The translations under genes and the position numbers were made by a program. A stretch of 64,000 nt of DNA from a bacterium (GTDB lineage: Bacteria; Chloroflexota; Dehalococcoidia; Tepidiformales; Tepidiformaceae): contig QEVS01000008.1 of assembly GCA_003577245.1 (NCBI GenBank), forward strand, positions 1-64,000. Reading direction: 5' to 3'. Shown piece by piece: positions 1 to 8,477 of this stretch. The notes under the pieces are model-generated. The model was not told the DNA's origin. It did not search any database and worked only from the letters and a program-made list of their open reading frames with translations. The first letter of the stretch is position 1; each line of letters starts with the position of its first letter.

Positions 1-342
1 GAAGATGGTCTTGCCATCGAAACGGCCGTAGGGCGCCTTCTTGGGGTCCTTCTTGGAAGGGTCCCAGACCTGTCCGCCGGGGTTGGCCTTCTCCTGCAGC
101 TCGAGGATGTTCACATCCCAGTGCTGCGGGTAGCCGCCGTAGGGCTTCGTTTCGACGTTGTTCCACCACATGAGCTCCTGCCCGGGCGAGAACGTCCACG
201 TCGACTTGCAGGCCATTGTGCACGTCTGACAGGCGATGCAGCGGTTGATGTTGAAGACCGCCGCGAACTGCCGCTTCGCCGGCCCATTCGCAAACCGGTA
301 ATCCATCTCCCGGCCCAGCTGCCAGTTGTAGACCTTTGCCAT
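1..342 (-). CDS. Type II DMSO-reductase-family iron-sulfur (beta) subunit, N-terminal part, cut by window edge
   Basis: Only the first 114 codons are in the window. The visible protein begins MAKVYNWQLGREMDY and carries a ferredoxin-type ligand set, Cys35-x2-Cys38-x2-Cys41-x3-Cys45, followed by an ELMWWNNVETKPYGGYP stretch typical of NarH/EbdB/SerB/PcrB-type electron-transfer subunits. In this family the beta subunit carries four Fe-S clusters and passes electrons between the molybdopterin alpha subunit and a heme gamma subunit or periplasmic partner. It lies 61 bases downstream of the alpha gene on the same strand, so the two are probably one operon. No own signal peptide is seen, which fits co-export with the Tat-tagged alpha subunit. 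Substrate (nitrate, nitrite, chlorate, selenate, hydrocarbon) cannot be told from this fragment. Confidence 0.85.
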   Translation of the reverse strand, partial: MAKVYNWQLGREMDYRFANGPAKRQFAAVFNINRCIACQTCTMACKSTWTFSPGQELMWWNNVETKPYGGYPQHWDVNILELQEKANPGGQVWDPSKKDPKKAPYGRFDGKTIF

Positions 343-403
343 TAGAGCACCCCCGTGCGAACTGAGTCGCCGTCCCCTGCCGCACCGTCGGTCAAGGCCA
401 TTG

Positions 404-3400
404 CTATACGCCCTTCACGTTCACGAGTCCGCCGGCAAGGTAGCGTTTCATCATGTCGTCCTCATCGCCGGGGCTCATGCCGGTAGTCCCGGGCCCCCAG
501 CGGCCCTTGCCGTCCAGTCCCCCGTCCTCAGCTTTCGTGATACGCACGAGCGTTTCCTTCGGCGTGGTGTTCACAGCGTGGTTGTCTTCGTCAAAGCCAA
601 AGACGAACCCCATGCCGCCTGCCTTCTTGTGGAAGAGCGAGTCGGTCTGATGCATCGGCGGAGCCCAGCCGCGCGTCACGCTCTGCTGGCTCCCCTGCCT
701 GAAGCTCGATTGATAGCCCGTGGCGCTCGCCAGGGCGCGGCCGTCCGCACGCTCGCGGGCGCCGCGCACCGTCCTCGGCGTCGACATGTAGTAGGCGTGC
801 TTCAGCATCGTCACCCCCCGCGGGAATGCCGGGTTGAAGTTCGCCCGCGCCTTAAGCCGCGCCGTCTCGTTGAACGATGGGTCCGATTCCACGCCCACGT
901 ACGGCCGGTCCGCGCGATTGGCGTCGATCCACACGTAGTCGCCGTTCGCGATGCCGAGCTCACGCGCATCATCCGGGTTCATGTGGAGCTGCACGTCGCC
1001 CACGCCCGGCAGGCGCTTATCCGCCCGGTACGGGTCTCCGAAGTTGCTGTTCCAGATCCAGTTCCAGTCCGTTATGGACCACGATGAGTGCGTGCTGTGC
1101 CGCGACTTGGGCGTCAGGAAGAAGAACCGGAAACCCTGCTCCCACAACGGGTTGACGGTCTTCTTCACCTCGGACCACGCCATCTTGATGTTGCGCACCG
1201 CCCGCTGGTCGGGGTCGACGCTCGCCTGCGGGATGCCGTAGTCCTTCGGCCGGATGTACGGGCTCGTCGAGACGATGACGTTCGGCAGATACTTCGTCGC
1301 CTCGACCGCCTCCCGGTGCACGATCAGGTTCTCGCCGTACTCAATAGCCTCGGGGATATCGGCGTAGGCGTTCAGGCGTCCCGTGTCGGTGTAGAAGGGA
1401 AGGCTGTCCTGGAGCTGCTCCGTGAACGGCACGCGAGGATAGCTCTTGTACTGGAAGAGCGCGCCGCCCGGGGGTCCGAACTCGCCCTTCATGAGATTCT
1501 CGATGGTGTAGCCCTTGGTTGTGAACGAGGCCCGCAACACCCGGTCGAGGTAGACCTCGGGCCGCCCGGAGAACTGGAAGTACTGCCCGAAGCGTGGCTC
1601 TTTGGTGATGTCCGAGAGCGCGCGCGCCACACCCGCGAAGATCTCGACGTCGTCGCGAGTATCGTTCAGGGGCTGAATGCCGCCCTTCCAGACCTGCAGG
1701 AAGGGGTTCGAACACGAGCCGCCCATCTCCAGCGTCTTCGCCTCCAGCCAGCTGTTCGCGGGCAGGATGACATCCGCGAACTCCGCCGAACCGGTCCACT
1801 CAATCTGCTGGTCGACAATCATGTCGATCTTGGGGTTGACGTTCTTCACCAGGTGGTACGCCCACTTGGCCTGGTTGATCAGGTTCGCGTTGTTGTACCA
1901 GAGCACCTTTGTCGGCGTTGGCAGGTGCGACTGCCCCGTGAACACCTTGCGCCCTTCGGCAGGTGTATCGACGATGAGCGGCCTGTCGCCGAAGCCCCAG
2001 TAGGCCGCTTCTTCGCCGTGAGAGTACTCGTGCGTCGTCTTCGCCGTGTAGGGCGCCTTCTCATCGAGCACGGGGTTGAACGGATCTTCGTTCACATAAC
2101 CCCCCACGCCCGGCCCGTACCACTCCGCCGCGTGGAAGATGCCGCCTTTGTAGTTCCCGGCCCAGGTGCTCACGCCGGCGCCGTACTTGCCCACGTTCCC
2201 CGTGAGCATCATCACCAGGTAGGCCGCCCGATTGTGCAGGGTAGCGTGGAAGTAGTGGTTGATGCCTTCGCCGATGTGGATTGCCGCCGGCTTGATCGTG
2301 GCGATATCCACGATGAACCGCTCGATCAGGTCCTTCGGCGCCCCGCAGATGTCGGTCACCGTGTCCAGGTCGTAGTCCTTCAGGTGCTCCCGGTACAGGC
2401 TGAGAACGGTCGCAACCTGCACTTCCCGGCCACTCACGAGCTTCACCGTTCCCCGGTAGTCGAGCGCCGGGTCGATCTTCTTCGCCTCCATCCGGTCGCC
2501 CACGTCTTCACGTGTGACCGCGCGCAGCGCCTGCGCCGTGGCGTCATACACCACCCGGTCGCCAATCTGCGCGTGCTGCTCCTCGGTCATTGAGTGCAGA
2601 CTGCGGCTCGGGCCCGAAGGGTCGAGCCTGCTCGCATAGGCAGGGAACACCTCATCCGCGCGCAGGCGCTGCAGCGTGTCCAGGCGCACCAGCAGCGGGA
2701 GGTCCGTGAACCGCCTCACAAACCCGGCGTCGAACAGGTTCCGATCGATGATCGCCTTCGCCACGCCCAGGAGCAGGGCCGTGTCGGAGAGGCCGGGCCT
2801 CACCGAGAGCCAGTAGTCCGATTTCGTCGCCGGCGGGTTGTACTCCGGCACAATGGAGACGATCTTGCCGCCGCGCTCCATGATCTCGTGGAACCAGTGG
2901 CTGTCCGCCATCTTGTTCTCGACAAGGTTCTTCCCAATCATCACCAGCAGGTTGCTGTGGCGAAGGTCGTTGAAGTCGGTCTCCGTGGATTGCAGGCCGT
3001 GTACGAACGGGAAGCCCGGGGCCTGGTCGCCTCGCCAGGTGTACTCCGACCACGGCCGTCCGCCATGCGCCTTTTCCGGGCCCACCGAGCGCACCTTTGC
3101 ATCAAGCAGGGCCAGCATGTTCGCAAAACGGAAGGGGCCGAACTTCCCCGCCACCCCGTGTGGCGGCAGCGACGACCCGAACTTCATCGTGCGCGTCCCC
3201 GCCTCTTCCCAGTGGTGGAGCATCTCCTCGGGGTAGCCATCCTTTTCCACCAGGCGGCGGCGGCCTTCTTCACCGCTGTAGGCCTTCGCAATCGCCTCGA
3301 GCCCGCGCGCGGCATAGCCGTTTGCCTCGTCCCACGACACCCTCACAAACTCGTCGTCACCCCGCGCGTCGAAGCGGTACTTCTTGCGAAGCTCGGGAGT

Positions 3401-3859
3401 ATCGGAAAGGGACGGGAAACCATCATCGGCCCACTGCTTCCATCCCTTGCGCAGCGCCGGGCCCTTGCCACGGTACGGACCGTAGACGCGGCGGTGGAGC
3501 GTGAAACCCTTGAGGCAGGCGCGCGGGTTCCAGGCGACGCTCGACCGGTTGCCCTGGGGGTCCCGGTAGGCGTCGCCGTCGTAGTTCTGCTCGATGCGCA
3601 TGACGACGCCGTTCCGGACGAACGCCCGCAGGCGGCACATATGCGTGTCGTTCGGGGCGCAGATGAATGCAAAGCTCGAATCGTACCGGTACTGGTCGCG
3701 GTAGATGCGCTCCCAGTCCCGGGCCGGGTACTGCGCCAACGGGTTCTCGATGCCCGTCGACGACTGGAGGAACGCGAGATGAGTCTCTAGATAGAGCGCC
3801 GTCGCGCCAACTGCCGTCCCCGTACCAAGCTTCAGGAAACCCCTGCGGCTTAGCTTCAT
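404..3859 (-). CDS. Tat-exported molybdopterin oxidoreductase, alpha subunit (type II DMSO reductase family, NarG/NxrA-like)
   Basis: This 1151-residue protein is the right length for a NarG/NxrA-type catalytic subunit. Residues 4-10 are a twin-arginine motif (SRRGFLK) followed by a hydrophobic stretch, so it is exported folded with its bis-MGD cofactor. The cluster-binding N-terminus reads Cys67-x3-Asp71-x3-Cys75 with a further Cys115 (NPRAC), giving an Asp where a Cys ligand is usual. The later segment PANSWLEAKTLEMGGSCSNPF and the C-terminal RANFNPAFPRGVTMLKHAYY region look like the MGD-binding part of the family. It is the first gene of an operon with the beta subunit, and the molybdate transporter at 6.7-9.5 kb would supply its metal. 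Reaction direction and substrate are not decided by the sequence. Confidence 0.88.
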   Translation of the reverse strand: MKLSRRGFLKLGTGTAVGATALYLETHLAFLQSSTGIENPLAQYPARDWERIYRDQYRYDSSFAFICAPNDTHMCRLRAFVRNGVVMRIEQNYDGDAYRDPQGNRSSVAWNPRACLKGFTLHRRVYGPYRGKGPALRKGWKQWADDGFPSLSDTPELRKKYRFDARGDDEFVRVSWDEANGYAARGLEAIAKAYSGEEGRRRLVEKDGYPEEMLHHWEEAGTRTMKFGSSLPPHGVAGKFGPFRFANMLALLDAKVRSVGPEKAHGGRPWSEYTWRGDQAPGFPFVHGLQSTETDFNDLRHSNLLVMIGKNLVENKMADSHWFHEIMERGGKIVSIVPEYNPPATKSDYWLSVRPGLSDTALLLGVAKAIIDRNLFDAGFVRRFTDLPLLVRLDTLQRLRADEVFPAYASRLDPSGPSRSLHSMTEEQHAQIGDRVVYDATAQALRAVTREDVGDRMEAKKIDPALDYRGTVKLVSGREVQVATVLSLYREHLKDYDLDTVTDICGAPKDLIERFIVDIATIKPAAIHIGEGINHYFHATLHNRAAYLVMMLTGNVGKYGAGVSTWAGNYKGGIFHAAEWYGPGVGGYVNEDPFNPVLDEKAPYTAKTTHEYSHGEEAAYWGFGDRPLIVDTPAEGRKVFTGQSHLPTPTKVLWYNNANLINQAKWAYHLVKNVNPKIDMIVDQQIEWTGSAEFADVILPANSWLEAKTLEMGGSCSNPFLQVWKGGIQPLNDTRDDVEIFAGVARALSDITKEPRFGQYFQFSGRPEVYLDRVLRASFTTKGYTIENLMKGEFGPPGGALFQYKSYPRVPFTEQLQDSLPFYTDTGRLNAYADIPEAIEYGENLIVHREAVEATKYLPNVIVSTSPYIRPKDYGIPQASVDPDQRAVRNIKMAWSEVKKTVNPLWEQGFRFFFLTPKSRHSTHSSWSITDWNWIWNSNFGDPYRADKRLPGVGDVQLHMNPDDARELGIANGDYVWIDANRADRPYVGVESDPSFNETARLKARANFNPAFPRGVTMLKHAYYMSTPRTVRGARERADGRALASATGYQSSFRQGSQQSVTRGWAPPMHQTDSLFHKKAGGMGFVFGFDEDNHAVNTTPKETLVRITKAEDGGLDGKGRWGPGTTGMSPGDEDDMMKRYLAGGLVNVKGV

Positions 3860-3985
3860 CGCACCCTCCCAACTGGACTTGGCCGTGGCCGGATTCAGGA
3901 GTCAGGCGAGGCAAGAGCCGCTCCTCGCAGTTGCTGCGAGACCCGAATCCAGCCTGAAATTATCGAGCCACGACTACTCTGCCAG

Positions 3986-4001
3986 TGTGACCAAAGTCAT
4001 A
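3986..4001. promoter_or_regulatory. CRP/FNR-like site between molybdoenzyme and marR
   Basis: TGTGACCAAAGTCATA is a near-palindrome with the TGTGA-N6-TCACA layout of CRP/FNR-family sites, with one mismatch in the right arm. It lies 127 bases upstream of the molybdoenzyme start, a sensible place for oxygen- or nitrogen-oxide-responsive control of a respiratory operon. The match is by eye only. Confidence 0.4.
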
Positions 4002-4002
4002 C

Positions 4003-4015
4003 ATCGTGTCACGAT
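4003..4015. promoter_or_regulatory. Operator palindrome copy 1
   Basis: ATCGTGTCACGAT has perfect 6-base arms around one central base. The same word recurs at 4053-4064. A repeated short palindrome in the gap between two divergent genes, one of them a MarR regulator, is the usual arrangement for a self-regulating repressor. Confidence 0.5.
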
Positions 4016-4052
4016 ACAATAGAGATTTTCGATACGTCCACGCGCGACACCT

Positions 4053-4064
4053 ATCGTGTCACGA
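4053..4064. promoter_or_regulatory. Operator palindrome copy 2
   Basis: ATCGTGTCACGA repeats 12 of the 13 bases of the copy at 4003-4015, exactly 50 bases downstream (close to five helical turns), so both copies could be bound on the same face of the DNA. Confidence 0.5.
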
Positions 4065-4131
4065 GCCAATTGTCGCTCAACGTGCAACGTCCTCCAGAGG
4101 TGATCTCGTCGCCCCTGTCATGCCCGCGCCC

Positions 4132-4137
4132 TATACT
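4132..4137 (+). promoter_or_regulatory. -10 element for marR, possibly leaderless
   Basis: TATACT lies 7 bases before the GTG at 4145, so transcription would begin at or near the start codon. A similar spacing (TAGCAT, 8 bases before GTG) is seen before padR at 6213. No convincing -35 element is seen. Confidence 0.35.
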
Positions 4138-4144
4138 CGCGGCA

Positions 4145-4618
4145 GTGGACAAGCACCCGGGAGCCGGAGCTGAACCATCTCAGCGCGACTACGCGCTCCT
4201 CCACGAATTCCGCTACGCCATCCGCCACTTCCTCCACTTCAGCCAGACCGCGGCACGCAACGCCGGCCTAGACCCCCAGCAGCATCAGCTCCTCCTCACC
4301 CTCCAGGCGCGGGACTCCGGCGCCGGCGTCCCCATCAGCGAGATCGCCGAACGCCTTCTCATCCGCCACCACAGCGCCGTCGAGCTTGTCAACCGTGCCG
4401 GGCGGCGCGGCCTCGTTACCCGTTCCACCTCGGCAGCCGACCGGCGCCTCGCGCTCGTTTCGCTGACGCCCGAAGGGCAGGCCCTGCTGCGAAGGCTGTC
4501 GGCCGAGCACCTGGCCGAGCTCGAATCCGTGGCGCCCGGCCTCGTCGCCGTCCTCGGCGACCTCATTCACCGCGGATCCTTGGGGCCCACCTCCGGGGAC
4601 GTTGGGCCGCCCCCCTGA
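4145..4618 (+). CDS. MarR-family transcriptional regulator
   Basis: About 157 residues with the winged-helix layout of MarR proteins: an N-terminal helix (YALLHEFRYAIRHFLHFS), a DNA-binding part (GVPISEIAERLLIRHHSAVELVNRAGRRGLVTR) and the wing with SAADRRLALVSLTPEG, where D-x-R is the family signature. It probably controls itself and the divergent molybdoenzyme operon through the paired palindromes at 4003 and 4053. An upstream in-frame TTG at 4070 would add 25 residues of non-family sequence and sit against operator copy 2; the GTG at 4145, with TATACT just before it, is preferred. Ligand unknown. Confidence 0.85.
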   Translation: MDKHPGAGAEPSQRDYALLHEFRYAIRHFLHFSQTAARNAGLDPQQHQLLLTLQARDSGAGVPISEIAERLLIRHHSAVELVNRAGRRGLVTRSTSAADRRLALVSLTPEGQALLRRLSAEHLAELESVAPGLVAVLGDLIHRGSLGPTSGDVGPPP

Positions 4619-4748
4619 GCATGCCCCTCCGCGAGGCGCGGGACGCCGCCCGGCTGCCAGCACTCGCTGCTTCGAGCCCCCGCAGATGTGACGCTGCTCA
4701 CGTCACTCGGGCGAGGCGTTGCCAGCGTGCCGCCGGCCCATGCTACGC

Positions 4749-4762
4749 TTACGTACACGTAA
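4749..4762. promoter_or_regulatory. Palindrome TTACGT-N2-ACGTAA upstream of nitronate monooxygenase
   Basis: TTACGTACACGTAA has perfect 6-base arms and lies 39 bases before the nitronate monooxygenase start. Size and symmetry suit a TetR-type operator, but no tetR gene is adjacent, so the regulator would be encoded elsewhere. Confidence 0.35.
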
Positions 4763-4800
4763 AGGATCCCCTCGGGCACCGCGGGGGCAGGAGTTCAGGC

Positions 4801-5775
4801 ATGCTCAACACAACTCTGACCAGGCTGCTCGGCATCGAGCATCCCATCATCCAGGCGGGCATGGCCGCCGAGGCGGGCCCCGACCTCGCCGTTGCCGTGT
4901 CGGATGCCGGCGGCCTCGGTACCCTCGGCACGATCGCCAGTACGCCCGACCGTGTGGAGGCCGCCATCGCCCGGACCCGCGACCTTACCGGCCGGCCGTT
5001 CTCCGTCAACCTCGTCACTTTCGAGACGGCGCCGTTTCGCGATGAGCTCATCGATCTCGCGCTCAGGATGAATGTCCCCAACGTGACCCTCTCGTTTGGA
5101 GATTTCGGGCCCGCGCTTGCCCGCTTCAAAGCAGCCGGGGCGACCGTGCTTGTCCAGGTCCAGGACGCAGCCCAGGCGCGAGCGGCCCTTGCAGGCGGCG
5201 CCGACGTTGTCATGGCACAGGGCGCCGAGGCAGGCGGACACACCGGTCAGCGGGGAACGCTGAGCTTCGCCGCCCAGGTCATCGAGATGGCTGACGGCGT
5301 TCCCGTCGTCGTGGCGGGCGGCGTGGGCAATGGCCGTGGACTCGCTGCCGCCCTTGCCATGGGCGCCGCCGGGGTCGTCATGGGTACCCGCTTCAAGCTC
5401 AGCCATGAGTACGCCGGCCGCGCCGACCAGAAGGCCGCTATTGCCGCCAGCGACGGCAGCGACACCCTGGCAGACCTCGCGAACGATGCCGTCCTGCCCT
5501 TCACATGGCCCGCAAACGTGCGTGGCCGCGTCATTCGCACTCCCTTCGCCAGCCTCTGGGAGGGCCGCACCGATGAGCTGCGGGCGAAAGCTGCAACCTA
5601 CGCGCAGCCTTACGGGATTCTTCTTGATGCCACGCTCGACCCTCCGGTGAACCTCAACTGGGCGGGAGAGAGCGCGGCCCTCATGTCCGAGGAGCTGCCC
5701 GCTGGCGAGATCGTTCAGCGCACCGTGGCCGAGGCGGAAACGCTCCTGCGTTCACTCAATTCCGTGCTTCATTGA
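4801..5775 (+). CDS. Nitronate monooxygenase / 2-nitropropane dioxygenase-family FMN protein
   Basis: A 324-residue TIM-barrel flavoprotein. QAGMAAEAGPDLAVAVSDAGGLGTLG near the N-terminus, GAEAGGHTGQRGTL (substrate/FMN loop with the family histidine) and VVVAGGVGNGRGLAAALAMGAAGV (FMN phosphate loop) are all characteristic. The family oxidises alkyl nitronates, and some members are FabK-like or oxidise other carbanions. The ATG at 4801 starts directly at the conserved LLGIEHPIIQAGM segment and has an AGGAG-type ribosome site; a longer upstream reading adds no family sequence. It appears monocistronic. Confidence 0.88.
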   Translation: MLNTTLTRLLGIEHPIIQAGMAAEAGPDLAVAVSDAGGLGTLGTIASTPDRVEAAIARTRDLTGRPFSVNLVTFETAPFRDELIDLALRMNVPNVTLSFGDFGPALARFKAAGATVLVQVQDAAQARAALAGGADVVMAQGAEAGGHTGQRGTLSFAAQVIEMADGVPVVVAGGVGNGRGLAAALAMGAAGVVMGTRFKLSHEYAGRADQKAAIAASDGSDTLADLANDAVLPFTWPANVRGRVIRTPFASLWEGRTDELRAKAATYAQPYGILLDATLDPPVNLNWAGESAALMSEELPAGEIVQRTVAEAETLLRSLNSVLH

Positions 5776-5951
5776 CCGGGATCCTGGTCCGCCTGCACGC
5801 GCGTCCCGGGGGTTAGCGCTCCCCACTGCTCCGTGATGCTGTCGCCGGCGGGGGACATGGCTCCCTACGTCTGGCTCGCCCCGGCCTGGTCCCGGTTGTC
5901 ACGGAAGCGCCGGGAGCGCCCGGTGGCCCCGAACCACGTGCCACGGGCCCG

Positions 5952-6161
5952 CTAGGGCAGCGCGACCATCACCTCGGTTGCCTTGACTACCGCCAGCACC
6001 CGCTTGCCCGGCTGGAGCCCCAGCCGCTCAGCGCTGTCCCGCGTGATGGCGGCCACCAGCTCGCCGCCGCCCGCAAGTTCGAGCACCACCTGCGCCATCA
6101 CTTCGCCCATGCGAACATCCTTCACCGAGGCCGGCAGCTGGTTTCTCGCTGACAATTCCAT
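5952..6161 (-). CDS. mop: Mop-type molybdenum-pterin/molybdate-binding protein (single TOBE domain)
   Basis: 69 residues forming one Mop/TOBE domain: MELSARNQLPASVKDVRMG, GGELVAAITRDSAERLGLQPG and VLAVVKATEVMVALP follow the family pattern closely. Such 7-kDa proteins assemble as hexamers that store molybdate in the cytoplasm. It is divergent from padR-modABC with only 51 bases between the starts, so one regulator could control storage and uptake together. Confidence 0.9.
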   Translation of the reverse strand: MELSARNQLPASVKDVRMGEVMAQVVLELAGGGELVAAITRDSAERLGLQPGKRVLAVVKATEVMVALP

Positions 6162-6212
6162 TCCCGATTACTCCATTGCCAAGTAGTTTGGCCGCTGGTA
6201 GCATACCGCCTC

Positions 6213-6743
6213 GTGACCGAAAGAGCACTCCTGCCGGGCGAATACGCTGTTCTATCCCTTCTCTCGCTGCGCGCCATGCACGGCTACGAGATGATGTGCT
6301 TCCTCGAAGACGAGGGCCTCCTCTCCATCTGCCCCCTCGAACAGAGCACCCTCTACACCTACCTGCGCAACGTCGAAGCCCGCGGCCTCGTCGATTGGAC
6401 CGAGGAGCGCGTGGGGCTGCGCCCGCCCCGGAAGATCTACAGGCTCACCGATAGCGGGCGTGACGTGATTGGCGCGTGGCTGCGCCAGCCCGTCGAGCGC
6501 ATGCGCGAAGTCCGGCTCGAGTTCCTGCTCAAGCTCTTCTTCCTCGCCGAATCCGACCTTAAGGCCCATAGCCGGCTCCTTGCCGACCAGATCCGGGTCT
6601 GCGAGGCCTACCTCGCCGGCCTGGATCGCCGCCAGCAATTGACCGAGTTCGACCGCCTGGTCGTTCAGTCAAAGCGCTCCGCCGCCGAGGCCACCCTCGG
6701 CTGGCTCAAAGGCTATGCATTCCAGCTTGAACAGGAGATCTGA
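6213..6743 (+). CDS. PadR-family regulator, probable molybdate-responsive controller of modABC
   Basis: 176 residues. The N-terminal winged helix (YAVLSLLSLRAMHGYEMMCFLED, STLYTYLRNVEARGLVDWTEE, RKIYRLTDSGRDVIGAWL) is classic PadR, followed by a PadR C-terminal helical domain (VRLEFLLKLFFLAESDLKAHSRLLADQI). It starts with GTG, with TAGCAT 8 bases before it. The stop is 3 bases before modA, so it is the first gene of the molybdate operon. No ModE is seen in the window; that this PadR takes its role is inferred from position only. Confidence 0.85.
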   Translation: MTERALLPGEYAVLSLLSLRAMHGYEMMCFLEDEGLLSICPLEQSTLYTYLRNVEARGLVDWTEERVGLRPPRKIYRLTDSGRDVIGAWLRQPVERMREVRLEFLLKLFFLAESDLKAHSRLLADQIRVCEAYLAGLDRRQQLTEFDRLVVQSKRSAAEATLGWLKGYAFQLEQEI

Positions 6744-6746
6744 AGC

Positions 6747-7649
6747 GTGATCAAGTCCCAGGGCTTCCGGTGGTCTCTCGTCCCCATCCTGCTCGTGGTT
6801 GCCTTCGCCTTCCTGCTGGCCGCCTGTGGCAGCGACGACGATGATGACGCGGAGTCCACGCCCGCCAGCCCTGCATCACCCGCTGCTACGACACCCGCTT
6901 CCACCACAGCGGCGGCCACCTCCCCAACCCCGGTCCCGGTCACAGGAGAGGTGGTCGTCTTCGCCGCGTCGTCGCTCACCAACGCCTTTAAGGAGGCCGG
7001 GACCAGGTTCGAGGAGAAGAACCCTAAGGCGAAGGTGACCTTCAACTTCGCCGCCTCCTCAGCTCTTGCCACCCAGATCAACGAAGGCGCTCCCGCCGAT
7101 GTGTTTGCCAGCGCCGATGCGAACCAGATGAAGAACGTCACCGGCAAAGGCAATGCGGCGGAATCGGTGATTTTCGCGGCCAACCTGCCGGTTGTCGTGG
7201 TCCCGAAGTCCGGTTCGCCCGTCGCCTCATTCAGCGACCTGGCAAAGCCCGGCGTGCGGCTCGTGCTCGCAGGGCCCGAGGTCCCCGTGGGCAAGTACGC
7301 CCGCGAGATCCTCGCGAACGCGTCGAAGCCGGCCGGCGGCATCTCGGCAGACTTCGCCGGCAGCGTCCTGGCGAACGTCAAGAGCAACGAGGCGAACGTG
7401 CGCGCCGTTCTCACCAAGGTGCAGCTCGGCGAAGCCGATGCCGGGATCGTCTATTCGACCGACGCCGCAATCGCCACCGCCGATGTGAAAGTCATAGAGA
7501 TCCCTGCCGCCTTCAACATCATCGCTCAATACCCGATCGCTGCCCTCAAAGGGGCGAAGAATGGCGCCGCCGCCCGGGCATGGGTGGCCTTCATCACCGG
7601 GCCCGAAGGGCAGGCTATCCTGGCCCAGTTCGGGTTCAGAAAGCCCTGA
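6747..7649 (+). CDS. modA: Molybdate ABC transporter, substrate-binding lipoprotein
   Basis: 300 residues. A hydrophobic leader ends in LLAAC (lipobox), followed by an Asp-rich and Ser/Thr/Pro linker and then the ModA fold, which opens VVVFAASSLTNAFKEAG and continues with NFAASSALATQINEGAPADVFASA, the motifs that hold the oxyanion. It is anchored outside the membrane and delivers molybdate or tungstate to ModB. Second gene of padR-modABC, starting at GTG 3 bases after padR. Confidence 0.93.
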   Translation: MIKSQGFRWSLVPILLVVAFAFLLAACGSDDDDDAESTPASPASPAATTPASTTAAATSPTPVPVTGEVVVFAASSLTNAFKEAGTRFEEKNPKAKVTFNFAASSALATQINEGAPADVFASADANQMKNVTGKGNAAESVIFAANLPVVVVPKSGSPVASFSDLAKPGVRLVLAGPEVPVGKYAREILANASKPAGGISADFAGSVLANVKSNEANVRAVLTKVQLGEADAGIVYSTDAAIATADVKVIEIPAAFNIIAQYPIAALKGAKNGAAARAWVAFITGPEGQAILAQFGFRKP

Positions 7650-7664
7650 TCGCAGTCGCAGAAG

Positions 7665-8477
7665 ATGACCTCTCACCTCGATCGGGCCGCCTCCGTCACC
7701 GTCGTCGCGCTCGGGCTGGCGTTCGCGGTCTTCTTCGTGGTGCCGTTCGTGGGCCTGGTCACCCGGGCCCTCGAGGAACCTGACACATGGGAGCTGCTGC
7801 GCGCCTCACAGGTGCGCCAGGCCCTTACCCTCTCGCTCTGGACTTCAACCGTTACCGTGGCGCTCGCGCTGCTGGCAGGCACTCCCGTGGCCTACCTGCT
7901 CGCCCGCGTGAGCTTCCCCGGCCGGTCCATCGTCGATGCCCTCATAGACCTGCCCATCGTCCTGCCGCCCACGGTTGCCGGCGTCGCGCTCCTCACCGCG
8001 TTCGGGCGCCGGGGCATCGTGGGCGAGCCGATTGAGGAGCTTACCGGCTTCACCTTTGGCTTCCGCACCACTGCCGTGATCATGGCCCAGCTGCTCGTCG
8101 CCGCCCCCTTCTACATCCGGGCCGCCCGCAGCGGGTTCGAGTCTGTCGACGTTCAGCAGGAGCGGGTGGCCTATACGCTCGGAGCATCGAAGGTTCGTAC
8201 CTTCTTTCGCATCACCGTGCCGCAGGCCTCCCCGGCACTCCTCGCCGGTGTCGTCCTCTGCTGGGCGAGGGCCATGGGCGAGCTGGGCGCCACCCTCATC
8301 TTCGCCGGTAACTTCGAAGGCAAGACCCAGACCATGCCCCTCGCCATCATCAGTGCCTTCGAAGGTTCGACGCTCGGCGTCGCCGGCGCCATCGCCCTCT
8401 CCCTGATCCTGCTCAGCACGGCCCTCGCCGTCCTCGTTTGCTTCCGGCTCGCGACCGGCCGCGGGGGCCGCCAATGA
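7665..8477 (+). CDS. modB: Molybdate ABC transporter permease
   Basis: 270 residues with about five to six membrane helices. The EAA loop for contact with the ATPase is visible (QQERVAYTLGASKVRTFFRITVPQASPALLAG), as is the family segment DLPIVLPPTVAGVALLTAFGRRG. It forms the membrane channel with ModC. It lies 15 bases after modA and overlaps modC by 4 bases (ATGA). Confidence 0.93.
   Translation: MTSHLDRAASVTVVALGLAFAVFFVVPFVGLVTRALEEPDTWELLRASQVRQALTLSLWTSTVTVALALLAGTPVAYLLARVSFPGRSIVDALIDLPIVLPPTVAGVALLTAFGRRGIVGEPIEELTGFTFGFRTTAVIMAQLLVAAPFYIRAARSGFESVDVQQERVAYTLGASKVRTFFRITVPQASPALLAGVVLCWARAMGELGATLIFAGNFEGKTQTMPLAIISAFEGSTLGVAGAIALSLILLSTALAVLVCFRLATGRGGRQ

Noticed and set aside
1088..3790. 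Long open frames of 400-500 codons on the plus strand opposite the molybdoenzyme
   Set aside because: They are mirror frames of a high-GC gene on the minus strand, rich in Arg/Val/Leu without any family sequence or ribosome sites.
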